A stretch of DNA of 59,621 nucleotides from Sphingomonadales bacterium Ga0077557 (GTDB taxonomy: Bacteria > Pseudomonadota > Alphaproteobacteria > Sphingomonadales > Sphingomonadaceae), in the NCBI GenBank assembly GCA_001464615.1, contig LNFI01000034.1:1-59621 (forward strand). Direction: 5' to 3'. A program made the translations under genes and the position numbers. The first letter of the stretch is position 1. Every line of letters begins with the position of its first letter. Positions 1-6,837 of the stretch are shown here, piece after piece. Below the pieces are notes generated by a model, which did not search any database, was not told the origin of the DNA, and saw only the letters and a list, made by a program, of their open reading frames with translations.

Positions 1-2
1 GC

Positions 3-59
3 GCTTTCATCGATCTTTCCGGCGTGCTCCATCGCGAGCAGTTCTACAGCACCTTATAA
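3..59 (+). CDS. C-terminal end of an unidentified gene (cut by the window start)
   Basis: An open frame enters from outside the window and ends at TAA 57-59, giving an 18-residue tail that ends QFYSTL. The family cannot be named from so little sequence. A Shine-Dalgarno-like AAGGAGG follows at once (about 58-64), but the ATG after it opens only a two-codon frame. I infer that this is the end of a real gene because no other frame is better here. The evidence is weak. Confidence 0.3.
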   Translation, partial: AFIDLSGVLHREQFYSTL

Positions 60-81
60 GGAGGCGTCAAATATGGATATG

Positions 82-99
82 TGATAAGTGCAATTATCA
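82..99. promoter_or_regulatory. Inverted repeat upstream of the HTH gene
   Basis: TGATAA and TTATCA form perfect 6-base arms around GTGCAA, 67 bases before the HTH gene. The right part contains GTGCAATT, which is also half of the candidate parS palindrome at 2254-2271. It could be the operator of the HTH protein or a degenerate ParB half-site. Confidence 0.4.
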
Positions 100-165
100 T
101 AGGTCGATCTTGCGTCAGCACCGGCATGGTAGACGTGAGGTATCTTTTCAGGATACTCTTTGTCC

Positions 166-1197
166 ATGTCGAGCGCTTATCTCGATCTTTCTGAGCCTGA
201 GTGGACCCCGAAGCTTGCCACCGTTCTTGAGCGAGCGGCAGCGGCGATTGCGCGCCTTGATGCCCGTGTTTCCGTCAGTCCCGTCGCAACGCCGTGGCAG
301 CAACGTGCGGTATGGACAGGCTATACCACGGCACTTCAAGCGCAAGGCGCCGAAATCGACGAAATCGATATTTTTGGGCGGGAATGTGCCGTCGCATTGC
401 CCGGACGGCCTAGGATGCCGAGCCATCTCGATGATCACCACGCGCTGCGCAGTTGGCAGACGCGCCTGGCATCCCAGAAAGCTCGCCACTGGCGGGACGA
501 ACTCCCCATCTCGACCGAGGTCGCTGCGGACTGGGCCGAGCGTCCAGCCTTGTTGCGTGCGCTCGAGATCGTCGCCCGGCATGCACGGGCCGACAGTACA
601 ATCACGCCATGGCTCACCGTCCCGTGGCTCCTGAAATCGATGAAGATCACGCACGCCACGCTCCCATGCCTGACGATCGGTGACAAAGCCTTGCGGCGCG
701 CTCCGCGCGACGCGCAGGCGATCCTCGTTCGCAATCTTCGAGCATTCGCAGATCGTGCCGAGGAGGGCCTCGTTCGACTGCAGGCGCTTGAGGACAACAG
801 ATTGCGGGCGGCCGACGCCATCCGTGATGCTCACCGTCCGGGGAAGCTCGCGACGCTTCTGAGCCTCATGCAGTTCGCGCCTGTGGCGAGTCCTCGCTTG
901 GTCGCAGAAACCTTGGACCTGACTATTTCTGGTGCTGGAAAACTGCTGGCCCGAGCCGCAGACCTTGATCTGGTTGTAGAGGTGAGCGGTCGACAGGCAT
1001 GGCGCACCTATGTCGCGCGGGACCTCGCTTTGTCGTTTGGCTTCGTGCAGCGGTCGGTGGGACGCCCGCTTGCTCCACCAAAATATTCCGCCAATCTCGA
1101 GCCGGTGCTCCAGGTGTTCGATCGCGAAATGGCCGAACTCGACGCAAAGCTGGCGAGCCTTGGACGCGCGGGTCCCGTTCACTTTCCCGGGGCGTAA
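166..1197 (+). CDS. HTH/DUF1612-like plasmid protein (RHE_PE00001 type)
   Basis: This protein of about 343 residues resembles, from memory, the RHE_PE00001/DUF1612 helix-turn-helix proteins found beside replication or partition genes on alphaproteobacterial plasmids. The N-terminal half is helical and acidic. The segment around residues 230-290 (LLSLMQFAPVASPRLVAETL, then SGAGKLLARA) looks like a winged-HTH: a variable leader helix followed by a recognition helix. The product is probably a cytoplasmic DNA-binding protein; its target is unknown. It converges on parB with a gap of only 25 bases. A TTG at 160 in the same frame sits 6 bases after AGGA (150-153), so it is an alternative start to ATG 166. 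No catalytic motif is visible. Confidence 0.7.
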   Translation: MSSAYLDLSEPEWTPKLATVLERAAAAIARLDARVSVSPVATPWQQRAVWTGYTTALQAQGAEIDEIDIFGRECAVALPGRPRMPSHLDDHHALRSWQTRLASQKARHWRDELPISTEVAADWAERPALLRALEIVARHARADSTITPWLTVPWLLKSMKITHATLPCLTIGDKALRRAPRDAQAILVRNLRAFADRAEEGLVRLQALEDNRLRAADAIRDAHRPGKLATLLSLMQFAPVASPRLVAETLDLTISGAGKLLARAADLDLVVEVSGRQAWRTYVARDLALSFGFVQRSVGRPLAPPKYSANLEPVLQVFDREMAELDAKLASLGRAGPVHFPGA

Positions 1198-1222
1198 TTT
1201 CGTCTGATCTGCCAGCCGGTGC

Positions 1223-2233
1223 TCACGCCCAGTGTGCGTCCAGCACCTCTCGAATCGCCTTCTCGGCATCCTCGCGTGAAGCACCGCCTTTGTTGAGCAG
1301 CGTCAATCGGACGCCTTTGCGATCAGCTCCTTCGATGCGCAGCACCGCTTTACCGGCCGCGCTCGAGACGGTCTGCGCCATTCCTGACTTCTTGGGGGAT
1401 CCTGACCTTCTGGGGAGGTCACCAGCGGCGGTGAGCGCTCGAATGACATCGAGGATCGGCATCGCCTTGCCGGCATCGGCTTGTGCCTTTCCAAGCGAAG
1501 CGGCTTCTTTGAAAACCCTCGCTCGCTTGTCCTCCGGCTTGAGGAGCGGTTTGAGAGCGATCACGTTGCGAATGCTAAGGTCCTGCGGTTCTGGGAACGC
1601 GGCCATAAGTTCGGCCGGTAGACGCGCCAGATCGAGATATCGCGTCAGCCAGCTTTCGCTCACATTGATACGCTCAGCCATCGTCTTCTGACGACCGTCA
1701 TAATAGGCACCGAGCGCCCGGAGGTAGTCTCGGGCGCGTTCCAGATCCGTGAGATCATCACGTGCCCTGTTCTCGATATCGGCGAGCCTGAAAGCCTCCT
1801 CGTCACCGATTTCCCGGATATCGACCAGGAACTTGAAGTCGGGGTAGTTGTGTGTGCGCAGCCAACTGATCGTCCAATGGCGTCGGGCCCCACAGATCAC
1901 CTCAAAATCGATGTTCGGATCGCCAGCCACCCGGCGGACGATCGCGGGCATTTCCTGCCGCCCCTGCGCCTTGATGCTTTCGATCAGGTCGCCACAACGC
2001 TCTTCATTTAGCAGGGCATATTCGCGATTGTGGCCCGTCCACATCCTGCACCGCGCAGGATCGACCAGCTCGTGCGTGCGAGTAACGACGGCACCAGATG
2101 CGAGTTCGGCAATCCGATTGCTTCGGCCTGTCAGCACGTTTGCAGCAATACCGCTCCGCCGCGGCGCGGCCTCGGTCGTAAGGTCGATCCCAGCGGCCAA
2201 ATCAGCCGCGAAGCCACTGTTTTTTCCGCTCAT
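1223..2233 (-). CDS. parB: ParB/RepB-type plasmid partition protein
   Basis: This 336-residue ParB-family protein should bind the plasmid centromere and act with the ParA encoded just upstream. The N-terminal ParB/Srx-like CTPase fold is recognisable: GARRHW at residues 115-120 corresponds to the GERRxxA motif, and the IENRARDDL stretch at 153-161 corresponds to the second ParB box. A helix-turn-helix follows at about 184-205 (MAERINVSESWLTRYLDL). The C-terminal part carries a basic, proline/serine linker and a small domain likely used for dimerisation. The first glycine-glutamate of the usual GERR is changed to GA. It is transcribed after parA with a 46-base gap that holds a perfect palindrome, a likely binding site. 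Confidence 0.9.
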   Translation of the reverse strand: MSGKNSGFAADLAAGIDLTTEAAPRRSGIAANVLTGRSNRIAELASGAVVTRTHELVDPARCRMWTGHNREYALLNEERCGDLIESIKAQGRQEMPAIVRRVAGDPNIDFEVICGARRHWTISWLRTHNYPDFKFLVDIREIGDEEAFRLADIENRARDDLTDLERARDYLRALGAYYDGRQKTMAERINVSESWLTRYLDLARLPAELMAAFPEPQDLSIRNVIALKPLLKPEDKRARVFKEAASLGKAQADAGKAMPILDVIRALTAAGDLPRRSGSPKKSGMAQTVSSAAGKAVLRIEGADRKGVRLTLLNKGGASREDAEKAIREVLDAHWA

Positions 2234-2253
2234 GCGGCCCTCCTTTTACCCGG

Positions 2254-2271
2254 AATTGCACGCGTGCAATT
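2254..2271. promoter_or_regulatory. Candidate parS site 1 (18-base perfect palindrome)
   Basis: AATTGCACGCGTGCAATT is a perfect palindrome between the parA stop and the parB start. The same sequence, one base longer on each side, recurs at 3625-3644. Its layout resembles parS in general: short, palindromic and close to parAB. The sequence is not the chromosomal parS consensus. Confidence 0.65.
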
Positions 2272-2279
2272 TCGCGGGT

Positions 2280-3482
2280 TCACGCCAATGCCTCCTGGCG
2301 CAACCGTGTCCGGTGACTTGGCCACATCGACCGGACATCGACCTCGATTTCTTGGTTCACCCCGTCGAGATACGCCAGGCAACGATTGCGGACCTGCGAA
2401 CTCGTGGCAGGCCCATCGAGTTCATAGACCGTCATCAATCGAGCCGTGGCGTTGTCGATCTCTGCTGAATCCTTCAACGGCGTACGGAGCATGGCATGAC
2501 CGAACAAGGTCCTCATCAGATTGAGCAGTTCCTTCTGCATCGACTTGTTCTCGTCGACCTTCGAGGCGACGAACCGCAGGAATTGTAACTCCGGCGCGAG
2601 GCCTCGCTCGGCCAATTGCTCGATTGTTTCATCAAGCATCGAGAGGAACGCGGCGGTTGACGAGAAGTCCATCACGGTCGGCGGAACCGGCACTATTAGC
2701 GCGTTAGCGGCACGCAGGACGGATAGTGAGATTGCCCCCAGCGCGGGTGGCGGATCCATGACAATGACGTCAAATCGGTCCGAGATGCTGTTGATCCCCT
2801 GACGCAGGCGATCGAGCAATGCGCCACTACCCCGCGCCATGCGCGCGGCAAGTTCATACTCGGACTGAAAAAGCCGCAAGTTGGCCGGGATGAGTTCCAA
2901 GCCGTCGAAGTGGGTTTTGCGCAGAGCGTAGTCGAGGGAGGTCCGCTCTTCCTCCCTCAGATAAGGATAGAGCGTATCGTCCTCGGTGAGATCAAGGTCT
3001 GGGACGTAGCCGAACAACGTGGTCGCAGATGCCTGACTATCGCAGTCGATCAGCGCCACGCGGTAGCCTCGAATGGCGAGGTACTGGGCGAGGTGAACTG
3101 CCACTGTCGATTTGCCAACGCCGCCCTTGAAGTTCTGAACCGCAACGACACAGCACGGATCGTCTGCACGCCGGTATGGCCGCGTCCCGAACACACCGCG
3201 CATGTCGTTGATCTGCGCAAGTGTGTAACGCTCACGCCGGTTGTTATCGCCTCGGACGGGTTCCGGAAGTCGGCCGTCCTTTTCCGCATCCCGAATCGCT
3301 GCAGCGGTTCGGCCCACGAGTTCGGCCGCCTTGCTGATCGTAAAAGTAGGCTCGCGCCGGTCATCCGCTCTAGCGCTTCGGGCAGAATCGCGGAGCTTTT
3401 CCAAGACGGAGGACGTGCGAGCCGCCAATGTCGCGACCGACACCAGATCCTGGGTGCCCTCGATATCCAGCGCTGTTGACAT
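2280..3482 (-). CDS. parA: ParA-family partition ATPase with N-terminal HTH
   Basis: This 400-residue Walker-type partition ATPase belongs to the longer ParA class that carries its own DNA-binding domain. Residues 47-95 form a MerR-like HTH (FTISKAAELVGRTAAAIR). The deviant Walker A KGGVGKS is at 119-125, and the acidic switch motifs DCDSQAS and VIVMDPPPALG follow. By analogy with this class the HTH represses the par operon and the ATPase moves ParB-bound plasmids over the nucleoid. The start ATG is preceded by a weak AAGGTGG. Its promoter lies between it and rep. It precedes parB in the same orientation, so the two probably form an autoregulated operon. Confidence 0.92.
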   Translation of the reverse strand: MSTALDIEGTQDLVSVATLAARTSSVLEKLRDSARSARADDRREPTFTISKAAELVGRTAAAIRDAEKDGRLPEPVRGDNNRRERYTLAQINDMRGVFGTRPYRRADDPCCVVAVQNFKGGVGKSTVAVHLAQYLAIRGYRVALIDCDSQASATTLFGYVPDLDLTEDDTLYPYLREEERTSLDYALRKTHFDGLELIPANLRLFQSEYELAARMARGSGALLDRLRQGINSISDRFDVIVMDPPPALGAISLSVLRAANALIVPVPPTVMDFSSTAAFLSMLDETIEQLAERGLAPELQFLRFVASKVDENKSMQKELLNLMRTLFGHAMLRTPLKDSAEIDNATARLMTVYELDGPATSSQVRNRCLAYLDGVNQEIEVDVRSMWPSHRTRLRQEALA

Positions 3483-3624
3483 ACACCCACCTTTTGAAAT
3501 TCGAGGTAACGTGCACTCACTTGCGCTTTTTTGTCAATAACGCCCATAGTTTCGAAAGTGTAGAGGCTGTTTAGACACGCCGAGCGCGGTTTAACCGCGT
3601 AGCCTGACTCGGTGGGGGATTGGT

Positions 3625-3644
3625 AAATTGCACGCGTGCAATTT
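3625..3644. promoter_or_regulatory. Candidate parS site 2 (20-base perfect palindrome)
   Basis: AAATTGCACGCGTGCAATTT is perfectly palindromic and abuts the rep stop codon (3645-3647). It is the second copy of the element found between parA and parB, about 1.37 kb away. Binding by ParB is inferred. Confidence 0.65.
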
Positions 3645-4796
3645 CTACTGCGCGCGACCCCGACGAGTCACCCAACCTTCACAGAACCCCGTCCAAGCTG
3701 ATATGAGTTTTGGACCGCGAAGCTTCTCCAAGCGCTCGCCCATCTGCGACCTGAACCCACCGGCGATGAGATCGATGTCCCAGCCCCCACCGCTGCGGCG
3801 CGCTATCGCCGCCAGCTCTTCAGCGCCAAACCGTATCGAGCCGGTCGGAAACGTTGCACCAGCCGCCTTCGCGGCTTGCCCTGATTTTGCAGTCGGCAAT
3901 GCAGGCGTCGCTAGGCTTACCGACTCTACGGACCCATCCCGCCGTTGTTTGCGGCCTCCCGAATGCCGCTCAAGTTCGTCGACCGTCGCAATCAATTCAG
4001 GAGCATCCTTCGGCTCGAATCGGAACTCAATCTCGGCGACCGTCCTGCCCTGGCGAATCTCTCGCCACTCGACGCGAAAATGCGCAAGTTGATCGATTTC
4101 GGCCTTAGCCTTTTCCAGAACCTTTCGACGCAGTTGGGCAAAATCGGTATAAACTTCTGGAGGCACTCCCAACGCAGCGCGCAGAGCGGTCATGTCGCCA
4201 CGCCAAGTCGCTTGTCGTCTATGCAGACGGAGGGCGCCGAGCTCATACAGCCGCAATGCGTAGTTCGATCGAAAACCGAGAACAGCTTGCCGGTTAAGAA
4301 CAGCATAGGTCTCTGAAGCCTGGATCAGCTTGCGGGCATCGGGCGTAAATTCCCATTCGATCCATCCGGCCTCCCCTCCGTCCTCCTCGGTTTCCTCACG
4401 CGATCGGGAGATTAGCGAGAACAACGTGGTCGCCTTCTTGCCTCGCCAGGACTTGTCATCGATTGCGAAGAGCGTTCGATGAAGCTCCTGCAGCATATCC
4501 GTTATCCGCTCGTTACCCTTGTGACCGCGGCGGATATCCGCTTTCCGCATCCGGTGAGGCTTGTCTTCCCAAGCATCTCCGCCGGCAGCAAGGATCATAA
4601 GAGCAAGTAGCCGAGACGCCGTTAGGCTAAGCGACTCACCTTTGACGAATTTGACTTCGATGATGCTGCCGGGTTTAGCGAACTCGTCGCCGCCTTTAGC
4701 ACGCAGGGCTGCTGCCACTCGCATTGCGCGGCCAGGCGAAACCTCCTCGGTCTCACTCTCGACTACGGCAACACTATCGCTATCATCGGCATCCAT
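3645..4796 (-). CDS. repA: Plasmid replication initiator (Rep_3-like, iteron-binding)
   Basis: This 383-residue protein looks like an initiator with two winged-helix domains. Signs are the segment around residues 50-90, which contains LTASRLLALMILAAGG and a basic RKADIRRGH stretch, and the classic LRLYELGALRLHRR helix near 180-195 followed by LRAALGVPPEVYTDFAQLRRKVLEKAKAEI. The latter matches the second winged-helix of Rep_3 initiators. The last 100 residues are a variable tail. Initiators of this type bind direct repeats as monomers to open the origin and bind an inverted repeat as dimers to repress their own gene. Both kinds of site lie directly upstream (4840-4873 and 4892-5162). The start ATG follows from the conserved frame; no strong ribosome site is seen. 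Identification is by pattern, not alignment. Confidence 0.85.
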   Translation of the reverse strand: MDADDSDSVAVVESETEEVSPGRAMRVAAALRAKGGDEFAKPGSIIEVKFVKGESLSLTASRLLALMILAAGGDAWEDKPHRMRKADIRRGHKGNERITDMLQELHRTLFAIDDKSWRGKKATTLFSLISRSREETEEDGGEAGWIEWEFTPDARKLIQASETYAVLNRQAVLGFRSNYALRLYELGALRLHRRQATWRGDMTALRAALGVPPEVYTDFAQLRRKVLEKAKAEIDQLAHFRVEWREIRQGRTVAEIEFRFEPKDAPELIATVDELERHSGGRKQRRDGSVESVSLATPALPTAKSGQAAKAAGATFPTGSIRFGAEELAAIARRSGGGWDIDLIAGGFRSQMGERLEKLRGPKLISAWTGFCEGWVTRRGRAQ

Positions 4797-4839
4797 GCGA
4801 TATTTCGATCAGAATCACGGTACAGAGAACGAGTTGCTG

Positions 4840-4873
4840 CCTGACCTGACCTCTTGCGTCAAGTCAGGTCAGG
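4840..4873. promoter_or_regulatory. Inverted-repeat operator upstream of rep
   Basis: CCTGACCTGAC (4840-4850) and GTCAGGTCAGG (4863-4873) are perfect 11-base arms with a 12-base spacer, 44 bases upstream of the rep start codon. The arm carries GGTCAGG, the core of the iterons at 5055-5162. This is the classical arrangement for Rep dimer autorepression. Confidence 0.75.
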
Positions 4874-4891
4874 GAACGCAGGATCTCTACT

Positions 4892-5162
4892 TCCCCCAAT
4901 CGGTCAGGATGAAATGGGCAGCCGATGTCGAAAGACTCCTCTGATTCCGCCGAGTCGCACGGTCTGGTTTCGAACCCTCAATTATGGCCGAGTTTCGGTC
5001 GTTTCTCTTCGCCCTTCACGCTGGAGGGTGCTGAATGATGAAGCGATTGCTTGCTCCCCCAATCGGTCAGGTTAGTCCCCGGATGGTCAGGAATGATCCC
5101 CCGATTGGACAGGTAAAAGCCCCCAAGCGGTCAGCCAAACTCCCCCACGCAGTCAGCTAGTT
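4892..5162. repeat. Iterons: one solitary plus five tandem 21-22 base repeats (oriV)
   Basis: The tandem copies start at 5055, 5076, 5097, 5119 and 5141. Each begins TCCCC(C) or GCCCCC and carries an [A/G]TCAG-type core (best copy TCCCCCAATCGGTCAGG, 5055-5071). Spacings are 21, 21, 22 and 22 bases, close to two helical turns. A perfect extra copy of the best unit stands alone at 4892-4908, nearer to rep. Copies degrade toward the right end. Combined with the Rep_3-like gene, this marks the replication origin. Confidence 0.85.
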
Positions 5163-5464
5163 CGACCTACCCAGTTGTTTTATGGTTATAATTTCGGCCC
5201 GAATTAGAATCTTTTGAATCATGAATCCTTCCGCTGCGAGCAGCGGCGTTGTTTTAAAGAGATTTTAAAAGAGTAAGGACCGAGTCGCGAACCTCAAACA
5301 GAGCGGCGCTATGATCCGTGTCCCCCTGTCCGGGGGGATACCTCCAGGTCAGCTTATCACGGTAGCATGACGATCTCGATCCTCGGCATGTGCGCCGCGA
5401 GACGAGATGCTCTGCGCACCGACAGCAGCTCGTTGTCGCTTGGCAGACGCAGCGAGGAGGTCGC
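5163..5464. other. AT-rich origin flank with a hairpin; no gene seen
   Basis: Directly right of the iterons, about 5165-5275 is clearly AT-richer than the surroundings, with T- and A-runs such as ATTTTAAAAGAG. This is where an origin-unwinding element is expected. A hairpin CCGCTG-CGAG-CAGCGG lies at 5231-5246. No convincing DnaA box was found by eye. The rest, up to the ssb ribosome site, shows nothing I recognise. Confidence 0.45.
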
Positions 5465-5785
5465 ATGATCAATTTTGCCAAGTTTGAGATCATCGGACGG
5501 ATTGGTGAGATCGACGCCAAGCCGAAGGTCACGAACGCATCTGTTTGCGCGAACTATCGTCGGCGCGGCGAAGGAGATCAGTGGATCGAGGAGAGCTACT
5601 GGAACCGCGTCGTCATTTTCAGCGACGGTCAGCGGAAGTATATCGATGATAAGGCCCAAGTGGGCGATCTCGTTCGGATCGCTGGACGGCTGCGCGATAG
5701 CTCTTACGAGCGCGACGGCACCACACATTACACAACAGACCGTATCGTCGAGGAGTTCGGCGTGCTCGCGGCAAAGGCAGCGTAG
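5465..5785 (+). CDS. ssb: Single-stranded DNA-binding protein, short form
   Basis: This 106-residue OB-fold protein opens MINFAKFEIIGRIGEI. It contains the SSB-like pattern WIEESYWNRVVIF and VGDLVRIAGRLRDSSY, which matches the strands and loop that wrap single-stranded DNA. The start is fixed by AGGAGG at 5455-5460. It lacks the acidic C-terminal tip (DDDIPF type) through which SSB recruits repair and replication proteins; it ends EEFGVLAAKAA. It could therefore coat DNA without docking partners. It opens the plus-strand block of plasmid-biology genes and is 83 bases before the Toprim gene. Confidence 0.85.
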   Translation: MINFAKFEIIGRIGEIDAKPKVTNASVCANYRRRGEGDQWIEESYWNRVVIFSDGQRKYIDDKAQVGDLVRIAGRLRDSSYERDGTTHYTTDRIVEEFGVLAAKAA

Positions 5786-5868
5786 GCCCGTGCCCTGTTC
5801 CGCCGATCGGGCAAGAGGAAAGGGGGCGGGCGCGGAGCGAACCTTGGCTTCCAATAGGAGTTTCGCCC

Positions 5869-6768
5869 ATGCCGGCCACCATCGACGCAGCGGTCCGCGC
5901 CAAACAAATTGTTGAGAGTTTGGGCGGGCGTTGGTCCGGAACACGCGGAGAGTGCCGCTGCCCTGCCCATGACGATCGCTCGCCGAGCCTATCGGTCCGG
6001 CTCGGGACCAAGGCCATCCTGTTCAAATGTTTTGCAGGTTGCACCGCGTCCGATATCCTCAAGGCGCTGGAGCGTCAGGGCCTCCATGATCGGGGCCCCG
6101 TTCATGTAGAATTGCGCGCACGATCCCGCGATCTGAGCGGACTGGCCAGGTCATTGTGGCAGCACAGCCTGCCGGTCGAAGGCACGCCAGCCGAGGCGTA
6201 TCTTCAAGCACGCAGGATATACACATCATCCCCAGAGCTGCGCTTCAACCCGCAGACGATCATCGGCAAGGGAAAGGATCGGCGCAGCCTTCCGGCGCTG
6301 ATCGCGGCCGTGAGAAATGAGCTCGGCCTCGTTGCCGTGCACCGCACATTCCTCGACCCAGCCGACATTCTGCGACGCCCCTTCCGCAAGCCCAAGCTGG
6401 CTTTGGGTCTTCTGGGTTCAGGCAGCGTACGGTTTGGTGAGCCCGACGACATACTGGGTGTCGCCGAAGGGATCGAAGATGCCCTGTCTGCCTCTGACTG
6501 GTTTCAATTGCCCGTCTGGGCTGTGCTTGGTGCCGAACGCTACGCTCATGTCGGGATTCCGTCCCATGTGAGGCGTGTGATCGTTTTTGGTCAGAGAAAC
6601 AAAGCGGCGAAGATTTGCCTGGGGCGGGCGCGCGAGCACCTCGCCGCGAATGGGCGGGTCGTGGAGGAATGGCTCCCGTCCGAGCATGATGACTGGAATG
6701 ACGCACTTCGCGATCGATTTGCTCGCAATGCTCTCCCTCGGGCCGAGATTCACCTACATTCCCACTGA
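5869..6768 (+). CDS. Toprim/zinc-finger primase-like protein
   Basis: This 299-residue protein has a CHC2-like zinc finger at the N-terminus: C31-P-A-H34 and C54-x3-C58, with C29 close by. This is the arrangement of DnaG-type primases and plasmid primase-helicases. A Toprim-like domain follows, with GVAEGIEDALSA near residue 205 carrying the catalytic-type glutamate. The second Toprim motif, normally a D-x-D pair, reads VIVFGQRNKAAK near residues 235-245, so the metal-binding acids appear to be missing. The product may prime DNA synthesis on incoming plasmid strands, or may be an inactive relative (DUF7146/Toprim family from memory). It is followed by a structured leader and the strawberry-notch gene. 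Confidence 0.75.
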   Translation: MPATIDAAVRAKQIVESLGGRWSGTRGECRCPAHDDRSPSLSVRLGTKAILFKCFAGCTASDILKALERQGLHDRGPVHVELRARSRDLSGLARSLWQHSLPVEGTPAEAYLQARRIYTSSPELRFNPQTIIGKGKDRRSLPALIAAVRNELGLVAVHRTFLDPADILRRPFRKPKLALGLLGSGSVRFGEPDDILGVAEGIEDALSASDWFQLPVWAVLGAERYAHVGIPSHVRRVIVFGQRNKAAKICLGRAREHLAANGRVVEEWLPSEHDDWNDALRDRFARNALPRAEIHLHSH

Positions 6769-6770
6769 TG

Positions 6771-6837
6771 AGAGGGGAGGAGGCCTCCGGCTTGTTGATC
6801 CGGTGATGAGCACCGGGCGACAAGAAGGAGACCCTCG
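6771..6837 (+). promoter_or_regulatory. Structured leader, family 1 copy A (before the sno gene)
   Basis: A purine run AGAGGGGAGG (6771-6780) is followed by GCC-TCC-GGC and then a long hairpin. CTTGTTG (6791-6797) pairs with CGACAAG (6818-6824), and CCGGTG (6800-6805) pairs with CACCGG (6811-6816), closing the pentaloop ATGAG. The ribosome site AAGGAG (6825-6830) follows at once. The order purine run, small GCC/GGC hairpin, second hairpin is shared with 11090-11135 and 14519-14565. Confidence 0.6.

Noticed and set aside
5163..5275. DnaA boxes in the origin flank
   Set aside because: TTATGGTTA near 5178 resembles part of a box, but differs at key positions; I do not count it.
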